A stretch of 19,438 nt of DNA from contig PPGL01000037.1 in assembly GCA_003173915.1 (NCBI GenBank), positions 1 through 19,438 of the forward strand. Direction: 5' to 3'. The position numbers were made by a program, and so were the translations under genes. Origin of the DNA: Candidatus Levyibacteriota bacterium. Its GTDB lineage: Bacteria; Patescibacteria; Microgenomatia; Levybacterales; UBA12049. Each line of letters starts with the position of its first letter. Positions within the stretch are counted from its first letter, which is position 1. Below are positions 5,871 through 12,595 of this stretch, in pieces. The notes under the pieces were generated by a model, which made no database searches, was not told where the DNA came from, and saw only the letters and a list, made by a program, of their open reading frames with translations.

Positions 5871-8342
5871 CTAACATTCTGCGTATCCGCAACTATAACA
5901 TTTCTTGCATCCTTCTTCAGATGCAAAACTACTGACTCCACATTTTGGACAAATGTCATAGAGATTTGTCGATGGCTTTTGTGTCTCAAGAAGGAGTGCT
6001 TGTTGATTTTCTGACACATGAGTAACTGGAGCCGTTGCTGATTCTGTTGCCTGAGGAACTTCCCCATGATTCATGACTTCTGCAATAACATGTTTATCTT
6101 CAACTTTTCCGTTAACCGAAAAGCCAAAGTGTTGTGAGAGTAATTTTGCAATTGCGTCTGGAAGCGAACGGACTCTATTTGCCCCAAATCCAATGCTTCG
6201 TGCGCCACCAATACCTGTCAGCTGTGCTACAATTTGTCGCACTTTTTCTCGTGGAGCAAGCGTACTACTTAGTCTCAGGTTTAGAGAAATCAGTCTACCA
6301 AGCGCTTCAGCCATAGCTCCAACATCACTTCCAGATTTTCCGATATTAATAAATACTTCAAATGGCTGTTTGTCTGGCGTGTGATTGATCGTAATAAATG
6401 TTTCACCAACTGGCGTATCTGCACGATACGTCACTCCTTCAACCATTGCAGGACGAGAAACAACCGGCATAATTGGAAGTGCTGGCTGAACTGGCTCAGT
6501 TACTGCTGGTTTTTCTTCTTTTTTCTCCACAACTCGCTCGAGCACTCCCTGTCTTGATCCATCACGCATGTAGGTAACGCCTTTGAGACCATAATCATAT
6601 GCAGCCATGTACAATTCTTGTACATCTGCAACTGTATGAGCATTCGGAGCATTGACTGTTTTGGAAATAGACGAATCAATGTATTCTTGTGCAACTGCCT
6701 GAACTCTCACGTGTTCAAGTGGGGTTAAATCGTTTGCCGACACAAAATAGGCAGGCCTTTCTTTAACTTCTTGGTGTGCTTTTCGCCATTCATCAAACAA
6801 CGGATGATATACAATCTCTTCTCCACCTCTCCAGCGGCGCAAAAAGCTAAACTCATAGACTGGTTCTATTCCAGATGATACCCCTGAGACAAGCGATGTT
6901 GTTCCTGTTGGTGCAATGGTCAAAAGCACTGCATTACGAATTCCATGCTTTGCAATCCCCTGCTGAATTTTCTTGGGAAGATTTTTGATGTGATAGCCTT
7001 TCAGATATTTTGCTTTCACAAATTTCGGGAACGATCCTTTTTCTTTTGCAATCTCAACAGATGCTTCGTATGCACTGTCTCGAAGTGTAGCAAAAATCTT
7101 GTGCAAGACTGGTTCAGATTCCTCCGAACCATACTTAATCTGCATCTTAATAAGAGTATCTCCAAGACCCATGATGCCAAGTCCTGTTCGACGGATTTCT
7201 TTTGCAATTTGTTCGTTTTCCTTAAAGAAGTAGTAAGTTTGATCGATAACATTATCAAGAAGCCTCATTGCAACTTTAACATCACGTCCAAATGACTCGT
7301 AATCAAACCAGCCAGCTTTTTCTTCTGTTAAGTCTGCATCTTTTACATATGCAGAAAGATTCATTGCCCCAAGGTTGCAAACTGCCCATGGACCAAGGGG
7401 CTGTTCTCCACAAGGATTGGTTGCAACAAGTCTTTCAAAATACCAGGTGTTAGAACGTTTATTTGAACGCTCCATAAAATGAAGTCCTGGTTCTGCAGAT
7501 TTCCATGCTGCTGTGCAAATAAGATTCCACAAATCTCGAGCTTTTACTGTTTTGTAGACAACAACTTTTTTCCCAAGCGCTTTCCACTGATCAATCTCTC
7601 CTGTCCATTTGGTGTCATAATCTGGATCTGCAATATCAGGAAACACTAAATCCCAATCTTTATCTTCCTTGACAGCTTCCATAAATGCATCGGAGACACA
7701 CACAGAAAGATTTGCTCCATTAATTTTAGATAAATCCTCTTTAACAGTAATAAATTCTTCAACATCTGGATGCCAATCCCAAAGCATTAACATCGTTGCA
7801 CCACGACGAGTTCCCCCTTGCTGCACAACATCATGTGTTGCATAGGAAAAAAGTCCTGCCCACGTAACAGGACCACTAGACGTTCCATTGACTTTTTGGA
7901 CTCGTGAGCCCCGAGGCCGAAGAGAGGACAAGTTAAGTCCGACTCCCCCGCTTCGAGACTGAATTTCAACGAGTTGCTTAAGTGATTCAAGAATTCCTCC
8001 TCTGGAATCTTTTGGACTAGGAATAACAAAACAGTTAAAGTAGGTTACCTGATAGTTTGTCCCTGCTCCAGAAAGAATTCTTCCTCCAGGAACAAACTTA
8101 AAGTCTTCCATAACACGATAGAATTCTTTTTCCCATTGTTCTCGTTTTGCAGGTTTTTCATTTTGAGCAATTCCCCATGCAACACGCTTCCACGTCTCTT
8201 CAGGAGTGTTTTCAATAAATTTCCCATCCTTATCTTTTAGCGCATATCGATCAAGAAACACTTTTTCTCTGAGTGTTCCGACAAAATTTTGTACTTGTGT
8301 TTGCGAAGTCGCGTTTGACGCGATTTTTTTCGTATCTGTCAT
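5871..8342 (-). CDS. nrdJ: Adenosylcobalamin-dependent (class II) ribonucleotide reductase
   Basis: The enzyme makes deoxyribonucleotides from ribonucleotides using adenosylcobalamin to generate a thiyl radical. The 823-residue product carries NCFVIPSP (redox Cys104), SGGVGLNLSSLRPRGS, the finger-loop motif NPCGEQPLG (309-317, radical Cys311, Glu313) and VCNLG (Cys322, partner of Cys104). A TSCPD-type domain covers about 655-740. The C-terminus (798-823) has CPKC, then CKKC, and ends CGYAEC, supplying the terminal redox cysteines. There is no ATP-cone at the N-terminus, so overall activity may not be controlled by dATP at the protein level, leaving NrdR as the control. It begins 1 nt after the nrdR stop, a tight operon. 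Dependence on B12 explains the neighbouring uptake and adenosylation genes. Confidence 0.97.
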   Translation of the reverse strand: MTDTKKIASNATSQTQVQNFVGTLREKVFLDRYALKDKDGKFIENTPEETWKRVAWGIAQNEKPAKREQWEKEFYRVMEDFKFVPGGRILSGAGTNYQVTYFNCFVIPSPKDSRGGILESLKQLVEIQSRSGGVGLNLSSLRPRGSRVQKVNGTSSGPVTWAGLFSYATHDVVQQGGTRRGATMLMLWDWHPDVEEFITVKEDLSKINGANLSVCVSDAFMEAVKEDKDWDLVFPDIADPDYDTKWTGEIDQWKALGKKVVVYKTVKARDLWNLICTAAWKSAEPGLHFMERSNKRSNTWYFERLVATNPCGEQPLGPWAVCNLGAMNLSAYVKDADLTEEKAGWFDYESFGRDVKVAMRLLDNVIDQTYYFFKENEQIAKEIRRTGLGIMGLGDTLIKMQIKYGSEESEPVLHKIFATLRDSAYEASVEIAKEKGSFPKFVKAKYLKGYHIKNLPKKIQQGIAKHGIRNAVLLTIAPTGTTSLVSGVSSGIEPVYEFSFLRRWRGGEEIVYHPLFDEWRKAHQEVKERPAYFVSANDLTPLEHVRVQAVAQEYIDSSISKTVNAPNAHTVADVQELYMAAYDYGLKGVTYMRDGSRQGVLERVVEKKEEKPAVTEPVQPALPIMPVVSRPAMVEGVTYRADTPVGETFITINHTPDKQPFEVFINIGKSGSDVGAMAEALGRLISLNLRLSSTLAPREKVRQIVAQLTGIGGARSIGFGANRVRSLPDAIAKLLSQHFGFSVNGKVEDKHVIAEVMNHGEVPQATESATAPVTHVSENQQALLLETQKPSTNLYDICPKCGVSSFASEEGCKKCYSCGYAEC

Positions 8343-8343
8343 A

Positions 8344-8793
8344 TTATTTAATCAGTTTTTTCACTTCCCTTTCAAAATCTTCTATATCAACAAATTGTCG
8401 AAATACACTTGCAAAACGAATATATGCCACCTGATCGTGTTTTTTAAGTCGCTTTGCAATCATTTCTCCAATTTCTTTACTTTTTACTTCAACACTGTCT
8501 CTACTACGTAATTCCCGTTCTATATCGTCTACTATTTTTTCAATTTGTTCAACCGAAACTTTTGTTTTGTCACAGGCAGTTAAGATGCCTTTTTTCATTT
8601 TGTCTCGATCAAATTGCTCTCTTCTTCCGTCTTTTTTTATAACGTAGAGATTAACATTTTCAACTCTCTCATACGTTGTAAATCTTTTCCCGCAATTAAG
8701 ACAAGATCGTCGCCTTCTGATTGTTCCTAATTCTTCATTGTCTCTTGTCTCAACGACTTCTGTTTGATTACTTCCGCAATATGGACACTTCAT
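8344..8793 (-). CDS. nrdR: Transcriptional repressor NrdR
   Basis: NrdR senses ATP/dATP and represses ribonucleotide reductase genes. The 149-residue product has the N-terminal zinc ribbon CPYC (C3, C6) and CLNC (C31, C34) with the usual RRRR basic patch, then an ATP-cone (about 46-136) with YVIKKDGRREQFD. ATG 8793 (MKCPYCGSNQ) is chosen because all family members start there; an ATG at 8811 would lie in a repeat palindrome. It is first in the operon with nrdJ, and a strong NrdR box lies between the -35 and -10 of the operon promoter, so it very likely represses itself, nrdJ, the S-component-like gene and pduO. Confidence 0.97.
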   Translation of the reverse strand: MKCPYCGSNQTEVVETRDNEELGTIRRRRSCLNCGKRFTTYERVENVNLYVIKKDGRREQFDRDKMKKGILTACDKTKVSVEQIEKIVDDIERELRSRDSVEVKSKEIGEMIAKRLKKHDQVAYIRFASVFRQFVDIEDFEREVKKLIK

Positions 8794-8805
8794 ATCTTTT
8801 CTTCT

Positions 8806-8873
8806 CGTCATCCCGCGAAGCGGGATCTGTTCGTATATTTCTGAACGGATTCTCGACCTAGTCGAGAATGACG
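8806..8873. repeat. Twin-hairpin palindrome (REPIN-like element) in the nrdR leader
   Basis: Two hairpins, ATCCCGC-gaa-GCGGGAT (8810-8826) and ATTCTCGAC-cta-GTCGAGAAT (8849-8869), lie within outer arms GTCAT (8807-8811) and ATGAC (8868-8872). The same architecture with different stem sequences occurs at 10250-10324. The element fills the 5' untranslated region between the promoter and nrdR. Confidence 0.75.
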
Positions 8874-8886
8874 CTATATATAAGTA

Positions 8887-8915
8887 ATTGTATCCAAAAC
8901 TATATGTAGTGTCAA
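8887..8915 (-). promoter_or_regulatory. Sigma70-type promoter of nrdR-nrdJ operon
   Basis: On the minus strand TTGACA (8915-8910), a 17-nt spacer and TACAAT (8892-8887) form a strong promoter, with a start near 8880. A second possible promoter lies upstream: TTGACA (8949-8944), 18 nt, TATTAT (8925-8920). Confidence 0.75.
8897..8912. promoter_or_regulatory. NrdR box (strong)
   Basis: AAACTATATGTAGTGT matches the palindromic NrdR box ACACTATATATAGTGT at 14 of 16 positions. It lies entirely between the -35 and -10 elements, overlapping the -35, the expected place for repression. Confidence 0.8.
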
Positions 8916-8928
8916 ATTTATAATAGAA

Positions 8929-8944
8929 CCACTATTGCTGGGGT
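8929..8944. promoter_or_regulatory. Second NrdR box (weak half-conserved)
   Basis: CCACTATTGCTGGGGT matches the box at 10 of 16 positions, with the CACTAT half intact. It starts 32 bp from the strong box (16-bp linker), the three-turn spacing usual for paired NrdR sites. An imperfect inverted repeat (8930-8962, ATTGCT/AGCAAT arms) overlaps it. Confidence 0.5.
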
Positions 8945-9060
8945 GTCAACTAGCAATAAGTGTATCAAAAAGTGTCTTGCCTATTTCCTAGCCTCAAAAC
9001 TCTTTTTTCCCCTTTTTTTGCTCTTTAGCTGAGTACAAAAAGAGGTCAATTGAGCAGAAA

Positions 9061-9621
9061 TTACTGAGTCTGCGGTCCTTCTTTTCCTACAGTATTAATG
9101 AATTCTTGTATTCTCTTCTCTTGTCCTTGTAAAGCTTGCTTAACTTCCCCTTTTTGTCTTTGTTCCATTTGCTCAACAACTTCTAAATGTTTTTGACTAC
9201 TTAAGCGAAGCTTTTGTGTAATATCATACATACTCTCTCCTTCACGATGTGCTTGTTTCATTTGCATAATTGCTTCAAAAAAATAATTTTCTCCTTTTGA
9301 AAGCGTTTCAACTGCAAGCGGCGCATTCGGAGGTGCTTCATCAAGCAAGTCCTGCGCAGAAACCAAACGCTTATCTGCTTGCAACACGTCAAATGTTGCT
9401 TTTTTTAACGGATCTGAAATCAATTTGCTAATAATCCAATCGCGAAATGCTTTTATCTTGTACAACGGATTATCAGGTAAAATCCCCGGATATGGAAGTG
9501 TGTAGTCAACAGGAATAGGCGTTGGGGTAACTGTCTGAGCGTATACTGGGTGTAGCAAAAATAAACCAGGGAGAAAAATAATAACAATCAGCAAAGCGAG
9601 TTTCATCGGCCCTAGCATTAT
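9061..9621 (-). CDS. Secreted DUF5667-like protein
   Basis: The 186-residue product has a signal peptide (hydrophobic LALLIVIIFLPGLFLL, then HPVYA at the cleavage site), a short TPTP linker and the LPYPGILPDNPLYKIK segment that opens DUF5667 domains. The helical SDPLKKATFDVLQADKRL-xx-AQ part that follows is also typical. The C-terminal half is Gln/Glu/Lys-rich and probably helical or coiled-coil. DUF5667 has no known function and is common in exported proteins of CPR bacteria. ATG 9621 is chosen because AAAGGTG lies about 5 nt upstream; ATG 9609 is an alternative. A longer frame up to 9843 overlaps the upstream kinase gene and is not credible. It follows that gene by 22 bp, probably in one transcript. 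Confidence 0.8.
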   Translation of the reverse strand: MMLGPMKLALLIVIIFLPGLFLLHPVYAQTVTPTPIPVDYTLPYPGILPDNPLYKIKAFRDWIISKLISDPLKKATFDVLQADKRLVSAQDLLDEAPPNAPLAVETLSKGENYFFEAIMQMKQAHREGESMYDITQKLRLSSQKHLEVVEQMEQRQKGEVKQALQGQEKRIQEFINTVGKEGPQTQ

Positions 9622-9643
9622 TACACCTTTTTGAGGTTCTCTG

Positions 9644-10237
9644 TCAATGACCTGAAGAGAAATTGAGTGCAGATAATACTGTTTGTACCCCCTGCTCCTG
9701 ATCGAGAGAAAAGGTGTTAATAACCAAATCGTAATATTTTTTATCCCAATAGGTCCATTGTGGATCGTCTGGAGCATACAATCTTCTCCACTTCTCGATA
9801 TCATTTTTTTCTCGTACCAATACTTCTTCTTTTGCTGCCTCAATTGAGAGATGTTCGCGATTTACTAACCTATCAATACGAATTTGTGTCTGATCATTTC
9901 CATCTTTATCTGTACATAAAACAAGAATTTTAAAAATCCCAGGAAGATCTTGTGCGTTAAATCCTGCAAGTTTTGTCTCCAGAACTACGTGTGCATCTTC
10001 TTTAAGAATCTTCTTCAGTTGCCTATCAAACAACTCATCTTCTGTATCTGGACGCTTATCGGTGTCTTTTTCTCCAAGACCAAGTTTGTTTCGTACTGCC
10101 TCCCAGAAAATCTCTCCACCTTCTAAATGTTTCCAATGAAGTATTTGGGCAAGTTTTTTCGCAAGCGTTGTGGATCCGGAGGCAATACGTCCAGAAATAG
10201 TAATAATACGAGTATTGGGAAGTTCTATAGGTCTCAT
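9644..10237 (-). CDS. Cytidylate-kinase-like P-loop kinase
   Basis: A 197-residue P-loop protein of the archaeal-type cytidylate kinase/AAA kinase group. It would phosphorylate CMP or dCMP to the diphosphate. The P-loop is ISGRIASGSTTLAKKLA, where Ser22 takes the place of the usual Walker A lysine; archaeal-type CMP kinases also often have Thr there. Further marks are GGEIFWEA, VVLETKLAG and the C-terminal YDLVINTFSLDQEQGV, the usual end of this family. A -10-like TATAAT ends 5 nt before the ATG, and a twin-hairpin repeat abuts it. The kinase role fits the dNTP theme of the neighbouring operon, but its precise nucleotide is uncertain. Confidence 0.8.
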   Translation of the reverse strand: MRPIELPNTRIITISGRIASGSTTLAKKLAQILHWKHLEGGEIFWEAVRNKLGLGEKDTDKRPDTEDELFDRQLKKILKEDAHVVLETKLAGFNAQDLPGIFKILVLCTDKDGNDQTQIRIDRLVNREHLSIEAAKEEVLVREKNDIEKWRRLYAPDDPQWTYWDKKYYDLVINTFSLDQEQGVQTVLSALNFSSGH

Positions 10238-10249
10238 ATAATATTATAC

Positions 10250-10324
10250 GTCATCCTGAACTTGTTTCAGGATCCCATAAGGCTTCTTAAACATAAGGGG
10301 ATTCCGAATCAAGTTCGGAATGAC
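10250..10324. repeat. Twin-hairpin palindrome (REPIN-like element)
   Basis: Hairpin one, ATCCTGAA (10253-10260) with TTCAGGAT (10266-10273), and hairpin two, ATTCCGAA (10301-10308) with TTCGGAAT (10314-10321), each have a 5-nt loop. The outer arms are GTCAT (10250-10254) and ATGAC (10320-10324). It fills the gap between gap and the kinase gene. Confidence 0.8.
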
Positions 10325-10327
10325 AAG

Positions 10328-11395
10328 TTAGTTGTTGAGTTTACTCCCTACCATTATCACTTCTTCCACAAGTCTATTCGTATATCCCCATTCATTGTCA
10401 TACCATGCAATCACTTTTACCATATTTCCACCAACAACTTGGGTAAGAGATAAATCAACAATTGAAGAATGGGAATCTCCAACAATATCTGATGAAACAA
10501 TTGGGTCTGTTGTTACTCGCATAATCCCTTTATACCCATCTGTTGCTGCAGCGTTAGACAAAGCGCTATTTACTTCCTCTTTTGTTACTTCCTTTTTCAA
10601 GAGAAACGTAAAGTCTGATAAAGAACCAACCGATGTAGGAACCCTAATTGAAAGACCATTAAATATTCCCTTTAGTGCCGGAACAACCTCTGCTGCGGCT
10701 TTTGTTGCACCAGTACTTGTGGGCACCATATTTTTTGCTGCAGCTCTTGCGCGTCGATAATCTTTATGCCCTCCATCGAGTAATTCCTGATCTGATGTAT
10801 AACTATGTATTGTTGTCATCATTGCCTTCTCCACTCCAAACACTTCTTCCATCACTTTTGCAACTGGAGTAATACAATTTGTTGTACACGAAGCATTATT
10901 AATAATAGTTTCTCCTTTATAATCCGCCGAATTAATTTGCATCACATAGGTTGGCGTATCGTCTTTTGCAGGGGCAGACATAACAACAGCCTTTGCACCA
11001 TTATCAATATGAGGTTTTGCTTTTTCTTTTTTAAGAAGTGCGCCTGTACAATCAACAACGACATCAACCTGTAAATCCTTCCATGGTAAAAATGTCGGAT
11101 CCTTTTGATTGAAAACTGGAATTTCTTTTCCATCAACAACAAAATACCCAAGAAAATTTGCTTCTGATTTGAACGATGAAGTTTGACCTTCTGCTAAGGG
11201 TTTTACAGACACTTCATGGCCATCCAACACTCCATAGTTTGAATCATATTTAAGTAAAAACATCCAACCCATGAGGTCTGTTGAACTCCCTGCATTAATT
11301 GCAACTATTTCTGCTTGGTCTCTGTGGCTTTTGAGGACTACTCGATGAAATACTCTTCCAATTCTTCCGTACCCATTAATTGCAACCCTTACCAT
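10328..11395 (-). CDS. gap: Glyceraldehyde-3-phosphate dehydrogenase
   Basis: The enzyme oxidises glyceraldehyde 3-phosphate with NAD(P) and phosphate to 1,3-bisphosphoglycerate in glycolysis. The 355-residue product has the Rossmann motif INGYGRIGR at residues 5-13, the active-site block NNASCTTNCITPV with the catalytic cysteine, HSYTSDQELLDG, RRARAAAKNMVPTSTGA and the C-terminal WYDNEWGYTNRLVEE. ATG 11395 (MVRVAINGYG) is the family start; the frame extends upstream to 11431 but those residues are not conserved. A TTGCAA-18-TATACT promoter puts the transcription start at about the ATG itself, so the mRNA may be leaderless. It stands alone, ahead of a repeat element. Confidence 0.97.
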   Translation of the reverse strand: MVRVAINGYGRIGRVFHRVVLKSHRDQAEIVAINAGSSTDLMGWMFLLKYDSNYGVLDGHEVSVKPLAEGQTSSFKSEANFLGYFVVDGKEIPVFNQKDPTFLPWKDLQVDVVVDCTGALLKKEKAKPHIDNGAKAVVMSAPAKDDTPTYVMQINSADYKGETIINNASCTTNCITPVAKVMEEVFGVEKAMMTTIHSYTSDQELLDGGHKDYRRARAAAKNMVPTSTGATKAAAEVVPALKGIFNGLSIRVPTSVGSLSDFTFLLKKEVTKEEVNSALSNAAATDGYKGIMRVTTDPIVSSDIVGDSHSSIVDLSLTQVVGGNMVKVIAWYDNEWGYTNRLVEEVIMVGSKLNN

Positions 11396-11401
11396 GGAAT
11401 T

Positions 11402-11431
11402 AGTATAAGCAGAATAGAGACTGGTTTGCAA
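11402..11431 (-). promoter_or_regulatory. Probable promoter of gap, giving a leaderless mRNA
   Basis: On the minus strand TTGCAA (11431-11426), an 18-nt spacer and TATACT (11407-11402). Only 6 nt separate the -10 from ATG 11395. Confidence 0.5.
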
Positions 11432-11465
11432 GAGGAAAAGTCAGAGAGGAACTATTCTTTTTGTT

Positions 11466-11502
11466 AAAAGCCACATCCTTCGATAATCTCAGGATTGCTT
11501 TA
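11466..11502 (-). terminator. Possible terminator of the CvpA-CAP gene
   Basis: On the minus strand AAAGC-A-ATCCT pairs with AGGAT-GTG-GCTTT around an 11-nt loop, overlapping the stop codon, followed by TAACAAAAAG rather than a clean U-run. Imperfect, so weakly supported. Confidence 0.35.
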
Positions 11503-12513
11503 ATCTGTAAACTCCTGGGCAAACATTTCCCCATAAATCCCAGCATTCATAATGCCAATTCCCACTTTATGAAAATTAGGAGACAGAATATTTGCTCTAT
11601 GCCCTGGAGACTGCATCAGTCCTTGCATTGCCAAATCAACATTTGGAGAAAATGCTAAATTTTCTCCTGCAAACTGATACGTTATATTTGCAGCACTCAT
11701 CCTGTCAAATGGAGAAATTCCCTCTGGCGTATAATGGGAAAAATAGCCTCGTGTTAGCATATCATTTGCATGATTTCGACCCACAATTTGTAACTTTTCA
11801 TCCATAACAAGTGCATCAAGTCCTTGTTTTTTTCTTTCCTGATTGAGAAGAAAAAACATTCTGTTCTCTGCTTCACCATCTGGTACGGCTGAATCAGTTG
11901 TAAAATCAAGCTTTACAACGCTGTCTGCCTGAGGTTCGATAGTAAAAAAGGTTAAGAGACTATCCCCTTGCCCACCAAACATTTTCATAAGGTTTTTTTC
12001 AAATGACTGTGTTTGTTCGACAAGGGCTGTTCCAAATACTGAATTACTTATAGACTGCTTTATCGGCAAAGAGATTGGAAGTACAACAAAAATAGTCAGG
12101 AAAAAAGAAAGAAGTATCATTCCCGAAAAAAATCCGGGAATAATGCCAAAAAATTGATTTGTCCTCCCAACAGAGGAAGTTGGGAAATCTGGTATCTGAT
12201 TAATAAATGTATCCAATCTTTTCTGGAGAAGCCGAAGAATAATTTCAATGACAATTGCAATAAAAGCAAATCCAAGAATATTTCCAATATTTGCAGGCAA
12301 GTGAAAGACTCCAGTAAAGAATCCCCCAACAAATCCATGAAGCCACAGAGCAAGTGAAAAAGAGAGTAAGAAACCAATAATATCAAACAAACCGCCGACA
12401 AAACCTGTTCCGTACCCTTCAACCATGTAGAGGATTGCCCCAATTACAACAACAGCATCAATCCAGTTATATTGCGAAAAAAAAGAAATTACAGAGGAAA
12501 AAATGTCTTGCAT
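11500..12513 (-). CDS. CvpA-like membrane domain fused to extracellular CAP (SCP/PR-1) domain
   Basis: The 337-residue product joins two domains. Residues 1-170 hold four membrane helices of the CvpA/colicin V production type. Residues about 210-337 form a CAP domain with LLNQERKKQGLDAL, HANDM, RGYFSHYTPEGISPF, GENLAFS and SPGHRANILSPNF, including the usual His and Glu residues of the CAP cavity. The role is unknown; CAP proteins in bacteria are extracellular and CvpA is an inner-membrane protein linked to envelope functions. ATG 12513 is preferred over 12522 because an extended -10 (TGATACAAT, 12529-12521) covers the upper ATG and leaves 7 nt to the lower one. It is divergent from the first PBP gene. 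Confidence 0.85.
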   Translation of the reverse strand: MQDIFSSVISFFSQYNWIDAVVVIGAILYMVEGYGTGFVGGLFDIIGFLLSFSLALWLHGFVGGFFTGVFHLPANIGNILGFAFIAIVIEIILRLLQKRLDTFINQIPDFPTSSVGRTNQFFGIIPGFFSGMILLSFFLTIFVVLPISLPIKQSISNSVFGTALVEQTQSFEKNLMKMFGGQGDSLLTFFTIEPQADSVVKLDFTTDSAVPDGEAENRMFFLLNQERKKQGLDALVMDEKLQIVGRNHANDMLTRGYFSHYTPEGISPFDRMSAANITYQFAGENLAFSPNVDLAMQGLMQSPGHRANILSPNFHKVGIGIMNAGIYGEMFAQEFTD

Positions 12514-12520
12514 AGTTATC

Positions 12521-12529
12521 ATTGTATCA
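12521..12529 (-). promoter_or_regulatory. Extended -10 promoter of the CvpA-CAP gene
   Basis: TGATACAAT on the minus strand is an extended -10 with 7 nt to ATG 12513. No good -35 is seen. It predicts a leaderless transcript. Confidence 0.45.
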
Positions 12530-12557
12530 AAATTGCGTATGAAGATCGTGAGTCAGG

Positions 12558-12587
12558 TTGCTACAGCAAGCTTGAGCGTGCTATTAT
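12558..12587 (+). promoter_or_regulatory. Probable promoter of the first PBP gene
   Basis: TTGCTA (12558-12563), 18 nt, TATTAT (12582-12587), with ATG 12596 only 8 nt beyond. The start would fall at or next to the ATG. Confidence 0.4.
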
Positions 12588-12595
12588 GTATCCCT

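Noticed and set aside
8916..9060. Possible gene or terminator between the DUF5667 gene and the nrdR promoter
   Set aside because: No frame with coding character and no stem with a U-run was found; only the upstream promoter, weak NrdR box and an imperfect inverted repeat are supported.
9622..9843. 74-residue N-terminal extension of the DUF5667 protein
   Set aside because: It overlaps the kinase gene and would place the signal peptide in the middle of the protein.
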